This document shows positions 26,479-35,038 of a stretch of 44,469 bases of DNA, piece after piece. The translations under genes and the position numbers were made by a program. The stretch is from Reyranella sp. (GTDB lineage Bacteria; Pseudomonadota; Alphaproteobacteria; Reyranellales; Reyranellaceae): NCBI RefSeq assembly GCF_030651995.1, contig NZ_JAUSBN010000060.1, positions 1-44,469 on the forward strand. Direction: 5' to 3'. The notes beneath the pieces are model-generated. The model did no database searches, was not told the origin of the DNA, and was given only the letters and a program-made list of their open reading frames with translations. How positions within the stretch are numbered: position 1 is the first letter of the stretch; each line of letters opens with the position of its first letter.

Positions 26479-27696
26479 CTAGCGTGTGGTCACCGCGCCA
26501 ACCGTGACCGCGGTCGCGCCCGCGCCGAGGAACGGCAGCAGGATCGTCATCGCCTTCTGGATCTCCATGGACGGCGCGTTGGAGACGTAGACCATGTCCT
26601 TGTTCCTGACCGGAAACCGCCGGGCGATGAAGAAGCCGACTGGGTCCCGCATGGTCAGCCGATAGATCACCGGGACCTCGGGCAGCGCCGACGGGTCGGG
26701 CCGCTGGAGACCGAGCTGGTCGTAGTCGGCGGGACGCTCGAATCGGATCACGAAGACGCCGGTCGGGTCGGCCCGCGAGTCGTTGACGCCACCGGCGCGG
26801 GCGAGCGCCTGCTCCAGCGTGATGCCGACCGCGTCGAACGGGATCACGGTGTTGACGCCGGTGGCGCCGGCGGCGGTGAAGGTCTGCGGGTCGCGCGCGA
26901 CGCTGACCACGTCGCCCGCCTGCACATAGACGTTCTCGGCAGGGTCGTTCAGGATGGCCTGCATCGGGATGCGCACCGATGCGCCGTCGCGTACCAGGGT
27001 CACGAACACTTCGTGCGCCGCCGCCCGCGTGCCGCCGGCTGCGGCGATGACATCGAGGAGCCGGTCGCCGCGCGTGGTCAGCGGCACGCGCGCCCCGTTG
27101 GTCACCTCGCCGATCACCGTGACGGTGTTGGCGACATTCCGGGTCACCGTCACCAGCACCTGCGGCTCGATGGCCTTCTCGCGAAGCGCCTGCACGATCG
27201 CCTGCTCGACCTCGGCCGGCGAGCGCCCGGCGACACGCACGCGGCCGGCATAGGGCACCGTCAGGGCGCCATCGGGGCCGACGACCTGCTCGGGGATCGT
27301 GGCGGAGCGCGAGCCGGAGGCGCCGCGATCGTTGGCGGGCCCGGAAAACAACCCGCCGGCGGCCGCTTCCCAGATCACGACCTGGACGTAGTCGCCCACG
27401 CCGATCAGTTGTCTGGCGGCGGGGCGCTGCTGCCCGAAACTCCCCTGGAGAGAAGCAGCGCTCCAGCGCTGCATGATCGCGACCGTATCGGCCGTCACGT
27501 CGACCAGGGCGAACCGTGTGCCACCCGACCGTCCCGGCCGGCCGGCAGCGGCGATTTCCGACGTCGTCGGACCGCTGGCCGGGAGGCTGTCACAGGATGC
27601 GAGGAGGGCCGCGGCCGGAAGGCCGCCCAGCAGGTGACGACGCGTCAACGGGAGGCGGGAACGAGAACGCACGGTCGTGGGAAGTTTCGAAGTCAC
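26479..27696 (-). CDS. Wza/KpsD-type polysaccharide export outer-membrane lipoprotein
   Basis: About 405 residues. The signal peptide TRRHLLGGLPAAALLASC ends in a lipobox with Cys. The polysaccharide-export domain follows (LIGVGDYVQVVIWEAAAGGL, VGPDGALTVPYAGRVRVAGR, PAEVEQAIVQALREKAIEPQ). Then come two SLBB-type soluble-ligand domains (VTVIGEVTNGARVPLTTRGD and DAVGITLEQALARAGGVNDS). The C-terminal part has FPVRNKDMVYVSNAP. It would form the outer-membrane channel partner of the KpsE/M/T-type proteins at 9983-13501. The start is uncertain: GTG 27696 is given, ATG 27735 and GTG 27672 are in frame. It is convergent with the heptosyltransferase gene (16 bases apart). Confidence 0.9.
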   Translation of the reverse strand: MTSKLPTTVRSRSRLPLTRRHLLGGLPAAALLASCDSLPASGPTTSEIAAAGRPGRSGGTRFALVDVTADTVAIMQRWSAASLQGSFGQQRPAARQLIGVGDYVQVVIWEAAAGGLFSGPANDRGASGSRSATIPEQVVGPDGALTVPYAGRVRVAGRSPAEVEQAIVQALREKAIEPQVLVTVTRNVANTVTVIGEVTNGARVPLTTRGDRLLDVIAAAGGTRAAAHEVFVTLVRDGASVRIPMQAILNDPAENVYVQAGDVVSVARDPQTFTAAGATGVNTVIPFDAVGITLEQALARAGGVNDSRADPTGVFVIRFERPADYDQLGLQRPDPSALPEVPVIYRLTMRDPVGFFIARRFPVRNKDMVYVSNAPSMEIQKAMTILLPFLGAGATAVTVGAVTTR

Positions 27697-27802
27697 ACCT
27701 AGAAGTCTCGCGGAACGCGACGACGCGCAACGCATAACCGCCAGATCCTGGAGGAATTCCGGACGGCCACAGGCGCCCTTACCGAACCGGACGGATCGAC
27801 CG

Positions 27803-27887
27803 GCCTATTCACCGAAGCCGACGAACACCGTGGCGTCACCGACGGACTTCCGTTCGGACACGACCGCATTGGCCGGGAAGGGCTCGT
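27803..27887 (-). repeat. Direct repeat copy A: stray copy of the nitroreductase 3' end
   Basis: These 85 bases match 28575-28659 with four mismatches by eye (81 of 85). In the minus frame they encode the same tail, FPANAVVSERKSVGDATVFV plus GFGE and a stop, as the intact nitroreductase gene. No nitroreductase sequence precedes the copy, so it is an isolated fragment. The remaining bases of 27697-27999 hold no convincing gene. Confidence 0.9.
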
Positions 27888-27999
27888 TCTTTCGCAGGAC
27901 CGCAGCAGATGTTATGCAGCTCATGGGTGGTGTCGAAACCGCGACGCTGGGGCTGGGCCGGTTGGCGGCGCTGCCGACCGTACCAGGGAGAGAGTGGAA

Positions 28000-28377
28000 G
28001 TGTTTTCGCATATTTTTGTCGGCACGGACGACGTGGCTGTCTCAAAGAAATTCTACGATGCCGTATTGGGCGCCATCGGAGTGGCGGAAGGCAAGATCGA
28101 TCCGAAGGGTCGGGTTTTCTATCGCACGCCCACAGGCATCCTCGGAATCAGCAAGCCGATTGACGGGAACGCGGCCACCCATGCCAATGGTGGCACCTTG
28201 GGATTCGCCTGCGACAGTCCCGAGAAAGTGAAAGCCTTCCACGATGCAGGCGTCGCGACCGGCGGCAAGAGCATCGAGGACCCGCCCGGGTGGCGTGAGG
28301 GCGGCGCGACCAGGCTCTATCTGGCCTATCTGCGCGATCCTTATGGCAACAAGATCTGCGCCCTGCATCGCCCCTGA
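28000..28377 (+). CDS. VOC-superfamily (glyoxalase/bleomycin-resistance-like) protein
   Basis: About 125 residues, a single two-module beta-alpha-beta-beta-beta (VOC) domain: FSHIFVGTDDVAVSKKFYDA at the start, GGTLGFACDSPEKVKAFHDA in the middle, and LAYLRDPYGNKICALHRP at the end. The ending is the classic DP.GN..e motif, though the usual metal Glu is less clear (NKICALH). The first His (SHIFVGTDD) is present. GTG 28000 is preferred to GTG 27994 because GGGAGA lies about 8 bases upstream. Function in this family ranges from isomerases to dioxygenases and resistance proteins; none can be assigned. It lies between two copies of an 85-base direct repeat. Confidence 0.85.
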   Translation: MFSHIFVGTDDVAVSKKFYDAVLGAIGVAEGKIDPKGRVFYRTPTGILGISKPIDGNAATHANGGTLGFACDSPEKVKAFHDAGVATGGKSIEDPPGWREGGATRLYLAYLRDPYGNKICALHRP

Positions 28378-28388
28378 GTCCTTCGAAC

Positions 28389-28412
28389 AGGCCGCGACAT
28401 CGGTCGCGGCCT
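28389..28412 (+). terminator. Hairpin after the VOC gene
   Basis: A perfect 10-bp stem AGGCCGCGAC / GTCGCGGCCT with an ATCG loop begins 11 bases after the VOC stop codon. There is no T run after it, so it may be a weak terminator or a 3' end stabiliser. Confidence 0.5.
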
Positions 28413-28574
28413 CCGTACGTGATGCGGAGGCTGGACCGGTCTCGAGAGCTGCCGTTCCATTCCATTGAAGGACGACGGCACCGCTCCCCATCGACACGCA
28501 ACGGATCGCCGCCTGCCATCAGCGCCATGGAGGAACCCGCTTGATTCAGGTCAATGGCGGGGGATCGGCAATGC

Positions 28575-28659
28575 GCCTATTCACCGAAGCCGACGAACAC
28601 CGTGGCGTCACCGACGGACTTCCGTTCCGATACGACCGCATTGGCCGGGAAGCTCTCGT
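28575..28659 (-). repeat. Direct repeat copy B: 3' end of the nitroreductase gene
   Basis: This is the functional copy of the repeat described at 27803-27887, in the same orientation and 772 bases away. The unit between the copies contains the VOC gene and its hairpin. Confidence 0.9.
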
Positions 28660-29254
28660 CCGGCCAGCCCAGCGCGATGCTCTTCATGATGACCTGATCG
28701 TCGGCAATGCCGGCGTGCTCGCGCACCACGGGCGACTGCATGATGCCCTGGCTGTTGATCACCGCCCCGAGCCCGCGCGACCAGGCGGCATTGACCAGCG
28801 CCGTCGTCACGGCGCCGCAATCGAACGGCGTATCGTCGCTGCCGTCCAGCACGCGGTCATAGGTCACGATCACGCAGACCGGCGCATCGAACTGGCGGAA
28901 GCCGCGCAATACCCAGTCCTGGCGCATCTCCTTGTCGTCGCGCGCAATCCCCATGGCGGAGAACAACTGCTTGGCGACGCCGACCTGCCGATCGCGGTGC
29001 GGACCCGCGAACGGTTGTCCCGTCCGGAACTCCCGTGACTGCGGGACCCCCGCCAGCATCCGCTCGGTGTTGCCAGCGCGGATCCGGTCCAGCGGTTCGC
29101 CGGTGAGGACGTAGAAGTTCCAGGGCTGGGTGTTCATCGACGAGGGCGCGCGCATCGCCAGCCCGATGATTTCCTCGATCAGCGCCCGGGGGACGGGATC
29201 GGGCTTGTAACCCCGGATGCTCCGGCGACCGAGAATGACGTCATCGAACTGCAT
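28577..29254 (-). CDS. Nitroreductase-family FMN oxidoreductase
   Basis: 225 residues. FMN-binding motifs RRSIRGYKPDPVP near the N-terminus and APSSMNTQPWNFYVLTG follow the nitroreductase pattern. The middle has DCGAVTTALVNAAWSRGLGA, and the C-terminal IALGWPDESFPANAVVSERK is the usual flavin-contact tail. Such dimeric FMN proteins reduce nitroaromatics, quinones or enones with NAD(P)H; the natural substrate is unknown. ATG 29254 gives the normal N-terminus MQFDDVILGRRSIRGYK. Its last 85 bases are duplicated at 27803-27887. Confidence 0.93.
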   Translation of the reverse strand: MQFDDVILGRRSIRGYKPDPVPRALIEEIIGLAMRAPSSMNTQPWNFYVLTGEPLDRIRAGNTERMLAGVPQSREFRTGQPFAGPHRDRQVGVAKQLFSAMGIARDDKEMRQDWVLRGFRQFDAPVCVIVTYDRVLDGSDDTPFDCGAVTTALVNAAWSRGLGAVINSQGIMQSPVVREHAGIADDQVIMKSIALGWPDESFPANAVVSERKSVGDATVFVGFGE

Positions 29255-29342
29255 TTGCCTGGAATTCCCCGCCTGCTCCCTGAACCGGCGGCAATTCTCC
29301 GGACATCGCGGCTCTCGCGCAAGGCAGGCCGCCCCGCCTCGA

Positions 29343-29783
29343 TCAGCAATTCACCGATTGCTGGTTGGCTCGATCAGCAACGTCGTCTTGAGGGGCAGGC
29401 ACTCTCCGGCGGACCGCCGCCGTGTTCAGCCACCTTCGCGCCCGATCGACTTCGGTGAAGATGCGCATCGGACGGCGGGGCGAGGCGAGGATCCCGAGGA
29501 CCCGGGAAAGCAGCGGGTACTTGTCGGCGGGGATGACCACGGCGAGAGGTCCGAGGGGCACGCCCTCACCATGGAGGGTGCGCATCCGGACTCCGATGTG
29601 CAGGACATCCAGGGGTCCCAAATTCGTATCCGCCTGACTGCCGTCGAACAGCTTCCGATAGCCGAGTGCATCCGAGCCGACCATGACATCCAGCATACGG
29701 TGGATTTCGTCCGCCTGGACGACACCCGAGCAGGTGACCTCGAAAACCTTTGCCTCTGAATCGATCGTCCAATGCACGGGCAT
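29343..29783 (-). CDS. STAS/SpoIIAA-like domain protein
   Basis: 146 residues from ATG 29783, with GGGAG about 9 bases upstream. The fold pattern is beta-beta-alpha-beta: VHWTIDSEAKVFEVTCSGVV, QADEIHRMLDVMVGSDALGY, RKLFDGSQADTNLGPLDVLH, then PLAVVIPADKYPLLSRVLGI. This recalls the SpoIIAA-like/STAS hypothetical proteins common in alphaproteobacteria. The final 20 residues (RRRVPAPQDDVADRANQQSV) are probably disordered. It has no signal peptide. Its role is unknown. Confidence 0.68.
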   Translation of the reverse strand: MPVHWTIDSEAKVFEVTCSGVVQADEIHRMLDVMVGSDALGYRKLFDGSQADTNLGPLDVLHIGVRMRTLHGEGVPLGPLAVVIPADKYPLLSRVLGILASPRRPMRIFTEVDRARRWLNTAAVRRRVPAPQDDVADRANQQSVNC

Positions 29784-30045
29784 TGCCGATGCTCCCTACT
29801 CATCCCAGTGGCCAACTGGCCAACTTAATATGCTTTGGGACTGTACTATTTGCAGCGATGTTACAATATCACCATGCATGAGTCGCCAGAGCCAAGTATG
29901 GTGCCGTCAGTAATGGCATCGACATGCGTAGAATACTCGCCGACGAGCGGTTTCCTTGCCAAATGGATGGGCAGGAAAAACCTGACGATAGAATAGTCGT
30001 GCGTAGGGCTGAGAAGAGGTTAGGCAGGCCATTGGGGAGGCCATC
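29784..30045. promoter_or_regulatory. AT-richer intergenic region with a tandem octamer
   Basis: This divergent gap contains TGGCCAAC twice in tandem (29809-29824) and a locally AT-rich stretch (29821-29875), unusual here, with TACAAT at 29862-29867 as a possible -10 box. I saw no well-spaced -35 box. GGGGAGG (30034-30040) is the Shine-Dalgarno of the Calx-beta gene. The promoters for the STAS-like and Calx-beta genes should lie here. Confidence 0.35.
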
Positions 30046-32304
30046 ATGACGTCGCTGGTCAACACTCTGGGCGGCACCGCCGGGTTCGGTGAGTTCTCCC
30101 TCCCCGCGAACGACGATGGCTCGACGGGGTTCATCGACCTCACGCCGATCTTCGGCACGCAAGGCATCAACTTCTTCGGCCGCTACTACACGGGCTTCTA
30201 TCTCAACAACAACGGCAGCGTGACCTTCAACGCCGCCTCCAGCAGCTTCACGCCGAGTGCGATCACGGGTTCGACCAGCAATCCCATCATCGCCGCCTAC
30301 TGGGCCGACATCGATACGCGCGGCGGCACGGTCGCGCCGTCGCCGGGCGGCACGTCGGCCGGCACGAACCTGCTCTGGTACGATCTCGACTCCGTCAGCA
30401 AGACCTTCACCGCCACCTGGGACGATGTCGGCTACTACAGCGGCCAGACCAACAAGCTGAACGCCTTCCAGCTCAGCATCCAGCAGATCAACGCGGAAGG
30501 CGACTTCGACATCACCTTCCGCTACGAGAACGTCGACTGGACCACCGGCAATGCGTCCGGCGGCAGCAACGGCCTGGGCGGCACGCCGGCCAGGGCCGGC
30601 TACAGCGCGGGAGACGGCGTCGAATACTTCGAGCTTCCGCAATCCGGCAACCAGGCGGAACTGCTCGCGCTGGAGAGCGCCAGCAACGTCGGCACGCCGG
30701 GGACTTTCGTGTTCTCGGTACGCAACGGCGCGCCGACGGTGGGCATCACCGCCGGTGACGCCGCGATCGACGAGGGCAACGGCGGCGATCCCCACTACCT
30801 CAGCATCCCGGTCTTCCTGACCGAGGCCTCCACCTCGACCGTCACCGTCCACTACACGACCGCGAACGGCAGCGCGCTCGCCGGCCAGGACTATGTCGCC
30901 CAGAGCGGCATCCTCACCTTCGCGCCCGGGGTGATGCAGCAGAACATCCTCGTCGCCATCGCCGGCGATGCGGTCGTGGAGGGCAACGAGACCTTCGCCG
31001 TCACCCTGTCGGATCCGTCGGAAGGCGCATCGATCCTCGATGGCAGCGCGGTGGGCACGATCCTCAACGACGATATCGCGACGGCTGTGCTGTCGATCGC
31101 CGCCACCAGCGCCAACAAACGGGAAGGCCAGTCGGGCAGCACGGCCTTCACCTTCACCGTGACCCGCAGCGGCGACCTGAGCGGCGCCGCCAGCGCCCAG
31201 TGGGCCGTCACAGGTCCCGCCGTCAACGGCGCCGACTTCACGGGGGGCGTGTTGCCGACCGGCACGGTGAGCTTCGCCGCCGGTGAGAGTTCGAAGGTCG
31301 TCAGCATCAACGTCAGCGGCGACAGCGCCGTCGAGGCGAACGAGACCTTCTGGGTGACGCTGTCCAATCCCGGTGCCGGCGCCATCCTCGGCACCGCCTC
31401 GGCGAAGGGCATCATCCGCAACGACGATGCATCGCTGTCGATTGCCGCCACCGGCGCCGACAAGGCGGAAGGCGATGGGGGCAGCACGGCCTTCACCTTC
31501 ACCGTCACCCGCAGCGGCGACTTGAGCGGCGTCGCCAGCGCGCACTGGGCCGTCACCGGCCCGGCGGTCGATGGCGCCGACTTCACGGGCGGCGTGTTGC
31601 CGGCCGGCACGGTAAGCTTCGCCGCCGGCGAGAGCTCGAAGCTCATCAGCATCGGTGTCGCGGGCGACAGCGCGTTCGAATCGAACGAAGCCTTCTCAGT
31701 GAATCTGTCCAGTCCCGGCGCCGGCACCAGCCTCGGCACGGCCTCGGCCAACGGCATCATCCGCAACGACGATGCGTCGCTGTCGATCGCCGCCACCAGC
31801 GCCGACAAGGCCGAAGACGATCTGGGCGTCACGCCTTTCACCTTCACCGTCACCCGCGCGGGGGACCTGAGCGGCGCAGCCAGCGTCGACTGGGCCGTGA
31901 CCGGGACCGGGGTCGTCGATTCCGATTTCATCCCGTTCGATGAACTTCTGGAGTCCGCCGACCTGATTTCCCTGGACGCCTCCTACATCGGTTCCTTCTT
32001 CCCCCAGATCCCCTCCGACGGCGAAGACGCCTTGCCGGCCTTCTCCCTGTTCGGTGGCGTGATGCCGTCCGGCAGCGTGAGTTTCTCCGACGGGGAGACC
32101 TTCAAGACCGTCACGGTCTGGGTCCTCGGTGAGATACTGGTCGAAGCAGACGAGAGTTTCGTCGTCACCCTGTCCAATGCCAGCGCGGGCGCCGTCATCG
32201 ATACCGCGTCGGCCGTCGGCACCATCCGCAACGACGACAGCGCCTATACGGTCGAGTCCTTCTCGAGCCTCGTCATGGGCCCGGACCTCCTCGGCTGGTC
32301 CTGA
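30046..32304 (+). CDS. NIDO plus Calx-beta repeat protein, probable type I-secreted surface protein
   Basis: 752 residues, no Sec signal. Residues about 1-230 match a nidogen-like (NIDO) domain: GINFFGRYYTGFYLNNNGSV, NPIIAAYWADIDTRGGTVAP, FTATWDDVGYYSGQTNKLNA and ITFRYENVDWTTGNASGG. Then come four Calx-beta domains ending with NDD (near 345, 460, 575 and 740), with typical YTTANGSALAGQDYVAQSG and GDAVVEGNETFAVTLSDPSE motifs for calcium binding. The last copy carries an acidic insertion around DSDFIPFDELLESADLISLD. The C-terminus is short (SYTVESFSSLVMGPDLLGWS-like), fitting a non-cleaved type I signal. GGGGAGG precedes ATG 30046. It is likely an extracellular adhesin or matrix protein. Confidence 0.85.
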   Translation: MTSLVNTLGGTAGFGEFSLPANDDGSTGFIDLTPIFGTQGINFFGRYYTGFYLNNNGSVTFNAASSSFTPSAITGSTSNPIIAAYWADIDTRGGTVAPSPGGTSAGTNLLWYDLDSVSKTFTATWDDVGYYSGQTNKLNAFQLSIQQINAEGDFDITFRYENVDWTTGNASGGSNGLGGTPARAGYSAGDGVEYFELPQSGNQAELLALESASNVGTPGTFVFSVRNGAPTVGITAGDAAIDEGNGGDPHYLSIPVFLTEASTSTVTVHYTTANGSALAGQDYVAQSGILTFAPGVMQQNILVAIAGDAVVEGNETFAVTLSDPSEGASILDGSAVGTILNDDIATAVLSIAATSANKREGQSGSTAFTFTVTRSGDLSGAASAQWAVTGPAVNGADFTGGVLPTGTVSFAAGESSKVVSINVSGDSAVEANETFWVTLSNPGAGAILGTASAKGIIRNDDASLSIAATGADKAEGDGGSTAFTFTVTRSGDLSGVASAHWAVTGPAVDGADFTGGVLPAGTVSFAAGESSKLISIGVAGDSAFESNEAFSVNLSSPGAGTSLGTASANGIIRNDDASLSIAATSADKAEDDLGVTPFTFTVTRAGDLSGAASVDWAVTGTGVVDSDFIPFDELLESADLISLDASYIGSFFPQIPSDGEDALPAFSLFGGVMPSGSVSFSDGETFKTVTVWVLGEILVEADESFVVTLSNASAGAVIDTASAVGTIRNDDSAYTVESFSSLVMGPDLLGWS
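31090..32124 (+). repeat. Tandem 345-bp repeats encoding Calx-beta domains
   Basis: Three units start at 31090, 31435 and 31780, exactly 345 bases (115 codons) apart. Each begins LSIAAT.AdK and contains FTFTVTR.GDLSG.AS..WAVTG. Units 1 and 2 are nearly the same at protein level; unit 3 diverges after DLSGAASVDWAVTG with an acidic insert, so its end is approximate. Such long in-frame repeats can recombine to change copy number. Confidence 0.9.
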
Positions 32305-32414
32305 CGGACCACGACCGGAGTGGCCGGTCACCGAACTGACACGCCGGCCTCACGAGACGGCAACGAGACTGTTGCACTGGGAAGGGAGTGTCCGCCTCCC
32401 GCTCCCCGGTCGCA

Positions 32415-33287
32415 TCAGGGCAGAACCATCAGGCGTTGGCCCATCCGGATCTTCGTGCCCTCGGCGATGTCGTCGCACAGGCGGAAGCCGCGGGGGGCGA
32501 AGACGATGATGGTGGACCCGTGCTCGAACCAGCCCAGTTCGTCGCCCCGTCGAACGCGCGTCGAACAGACGATGTCGGCCGCACCGCGATAGTTCATGTT
32601 CATCACGACATCGAGGAAGTGCAGCCGGATGCCGGCGACCAGGATCGCCGCGACCGGCACCAGCGCCACCGGGTGGCCGCCCGCGGCGAGGCGCAGCCGC
32701 AGCACGGCGCGCTCGTTGCGGCAGAACAGGCGCTCGACCCGCCTGAGCGCGATCGGGTTCACGTTCCAGGTGTCGCCCGAAACGTAGGTCACGCGCTCGA
32801 CCGTCGCGTCGTGCGGTGCATGGAAGCGGTGGTACATGCTCGAGGTGAGACGCAGCGTGACATAGGTGCCGTCGCGGTAGGTCTCGACCAGGTCCGGGGC
32901 GATCAGCAGATCCTCGAGCCGGTAGGGGAAGCCCTTGGTCTGGAACAGCTCGGTCCCCCGAACCGTGCCGCACGCCCCTACGATTCCGTCGCAGGGACTG
33001 ACCAGCATCGAGGGATCGGCGTCGAGCGGCCGGGCCCCGGCACGCAACTCGCGCGTGAAGCAGTCGCGCAGGCTTCTGAAGGTCTGCTTCTTCGACTCGG
33101 CGAGGTCGAGATCGGCGAACAGGCGCCAGACCGCGATCGAAGCGCGAGTCAGCGCCGGACTCTCGATGCGGCTGAACCAGCCCATCCAGCGCGTCACGAG
33201 CCGGCGCGGGATGCGGTTGGTCAGCAGGAAATTGATGTTCTCCTGCTGGAGGAGCTTCAGCAGTTGCGAATGAACGCTTTTGGCCAC
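32415..33287 (-). CDS. psd: Phosphatidylserine decarboxylase-family protein
   Basis: About 290 residues from GTG 33287 (CGGAG upstream). It contains LTRWMGWF-like helices at the N-terminus (RIPRRLVTRWMGWFSRIESP), the FTRELRAGARPLD motif (typically fFtR.Lk.gaRP), SPCDGIVG, YRDGTYVTLRLTSSMYHRFH (the H.fHaP catalytic His region) and ELGWFEHGSTIIVFAPRGFR. The self-cleavage motif LGST of type I enzymes reads HGST here, with Ser258 as the pyruvoyl precursor. The enzyme would make phosphatidylethanolamine from phosphatidylserine at the membrane. The start lies only 23 bases from the divergent aminotransferase start. A second, housekeeping psd elsewhere is possible. Confidence 0.9.
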   Translation of the reverse strand: MAKSVHSQLLKLLQQENINFLLTNRIPRRLVTRWMGWFSRIESPALTRASIAVWRLFADLDLAESKKQTFRSLRDCFTRELRAGARPLDADPSMLVSPCDGIVGACGTVRGTELFQTKGFPYRLEDLLIAPDLVETYRDGTYVTLRLTSSMYHRFHAPHDATVERVTYVSGDTWNVNPIALRRVERLFCRNERAVLRLRLAAGGHPVALVPVAAILVAGIRLHFLDVVMNMNYRGAADIVCSTRVRRGDELGWFEHGSTIIVFAPRGFRLCDDIAEGTKIRMGQRLMVLP

Positions 33288-33310
33288 GTCGAAAACTCCG
33301 GGGAAGCTGA

Positions 33311-35038
33311 ATGATGAACCTGATGGATGGCGAGACTGTCGCGGCGCTGGTGGCCGGGGGGCTGGCGCTGTTCCTGCTGGCACCCAGGGTGCGCAACCGC
33401 CTGATGCTCTCGCGGGCCAAGCACCGCTCCCTCGCCGGCCATGCGCGGATGTCTCGGCGCATCGCCGGGCTGGTCCCGCACTATGTCTATGAAGGCGACC
33501 TGTTCTTCCGCGCCGACGATGCCAGCGAGGCCGTCTCGGCCCGCCGCAGGATCGGCTTCGACGCGCTGGCCGAGACCTTGCGCTCGGGAGACGGGCGCAC
33601 GCTGCGGTTGACCTCGGAGGCGACGCGCCACATCTCCGACCTGCAGTTCACCGAAAGCTACCGGGTCCCCTTCCAGTTCAGTCCGCGCGTCCGGGCGGCG
33701 CTGCCCGCCGGCGCCTTCGTGGCCTCCTCCGAGGGCGTCCAGGTCACCGACCTCGACGGCACGGCGCGCTACGACCTCAGCGGCTCCTACGGCGTGAACC
33801 TGCTCGGCTACGACTTCTACAAGGGCTGCATGGAGCGCGGCGCCCGGCGAGTCGCCGGACTGGGGCCGGTTCTCGGAGCCTATCCCGATCTCGTAGCCGA
33901 CAATGCCCGGCGGCTCGCCCGCATCTCCGGCAAGCCGGAAGTGTCGTTCCACATGTCGGGGACGGAGGCGGTGATGCAGGCCGTGCGACTGGCGCGCTAC
34001 CACACCGGCCGCTCCCACCTCGTGCGCTTCTGCGGCGCCTACAATGGCTGGTGGGGCGACGTGCAACCCGGCGTCGGCAATCCGGTGGCCGCCCACGATA
34101 CCTACACGCTGGCCGATCTCTCGGAGAAGACCCTCGCCGTCCTGCGCCGCCGCACCGACATCGCCTGCGTACTGGTCAACCCGATCCAGGCCATGCATCC
34201 CAACCAGGGCGCGCCGGCGGATTCCACGCTGATCGCCAGCCGGCCCGACCGTGGCGTCAGCCGGGAAACCTATGCCGCCTGGCTGAAGGCCCTGCGCCAG
34301 GTCTGCACCGAGCGCGGCATCGTTCTCATCCTCGACGAGGTGTTCGTCGGCTTCCGGCTCGCGGCCGGCGGCGCCCAGGAGTATTTCGGCATCGAGGCCG
34401 ACCTCGTGACCTATGGCAAGACGGTGGGTGGCGGGTTTCCGATCGGCGTCGTGTGCGGCGACCACCGCCTGATGAAGCGGTTCCGGGACGACCGGCCGGC
34501 CGACATCTGCTTCGCGCGCGGGACGTTCAACGCCCATCCCTACGTGATGGGGGCGATGAACGAGTTCCTGCTCCATCTCGACTCGCCCGAAATGAAGCAG
34601 GTCTATTGCGACCTCGATCAAACCTGGGACCGGCGCGCATCCGAACTCAACCGCCGGCTCGCGGAGCGGCAGCTGCCGGTGCGCATCGGGCACCTCTCGT
34701 CGATCTGGACGGTCTGCTACCCGACGGCCGCGCGCTACCACTGGATGTTCCAGTACTACCTCAAGGCCCATGGCCTCGCCCTCAGCTGGGTGGGCACGGG
34801 GCGCCTGATCTTCAGCCTGAACTTCACCGAGGAGCAGTTCCAGGCGGTGGCCGACCGCTTCGTCGCGGCCGCCGAAGCGATGCAGCGCGACGGCTGGTGG
34901 GAGCCGGGGGTGCTGGCCACCGACCGGGCGATCAAGCGGCGCATCCTGCGCGAGATGGCATCGCACCTGCTGGGCTTCCCGGGGCGGGAACGCAAGGAGC
35001 GCCTGGCGGGGCCGCAGCCCCTAGACGCCGCCCTTTGA
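33311..35038 (+). CDS. Membrane-anchored class III aminotransferase (GSA-aminotransferase-like)
   Basis: 575 residues. An N-terminal helix (ETVAALVAGGLALFLLA) is followed by a basic stretch (PRVRNRLMLSRAKHRS), placing the enzyme on the cytoplasmic face. The catalytic part (about 115-540) is a class III PLP fold: SGSYGVNLLGYDFYKGCMER, VSFHMSGTEAVMQAVRLARY, FCGAYNGWWGD, LILDEVFVGFR, and the PLP lysine K370 in TYGKTVGGGFPIG. These resemble glutamate-1-semialdehyde 2,1-aminomutase, but the extra front, membrane anchor and lipid-gene neighbours argue against haem synthesis. The substrate is unknown; a lipid-linked or long-chain keto compound is my guess. ATG 33311 has GGGGAAG upstream. Confidence 0.85.
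   Translation: MMNLMDGETVAALVAGGLALFLLAPRVRNRLMLSRAKHRSLAGHARMSRRIAGLVPHYVYEGDLFFRADDASEAVSARRRIGFDALAETLRSGDGRTLRLTSEATRHISDLQFTESYRVPFQFSPRVRAALPAGAFVASSEGVQVTDLDGTARYDLSGSYGVNLLGYDFYKGCMERGARRVAGLGPVLGAYPDLVADNARRLARISGKPEVSFHMSGTEAVMQAVRLARYHTGRSHLVRFCGAYNGWWGDVQPGVGNPVAAHDTYTLADLSEKTLAVLRRRTDIACVLVNPIQAMHPNQGAPADSTLIASRPDRGVSRETYAAWLKALRQVCTERGIVLILDEVFVGFRLAAGGAQEYFGIEADLVTYGKTVGGGFPIGVVCGDHRLMKRFRDDRPADICFARGTFNAHPYVMGAMNEFLLHLDSPEMKQVYCDLDQTWDRRASELNRRLAERQLPVRIGHLSSIWTVCYPTAARYHWMFQYYLKAHGLALSWVGTGRLIFSLNFTEEQFQAVADRFVAAAEAMQRDGWWEPGVLATDRAIKRRILREMASHLLGFPGRERKERLAGPQPLDAAL

Noticed and set aside
29801..29830. TGGCCAAC tandem as a possible attachment site
   Set aside because: No integrase, tRNA or second distant copy was found; it is more simply a small repeat in a promoter region.
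29869..31545. Minus-strand open frame opposite the NIDO/Calx-beta gene
   Set aside because: The plus strand has a clear Shine-Dalgarno and recognised domains; the minus product has none.
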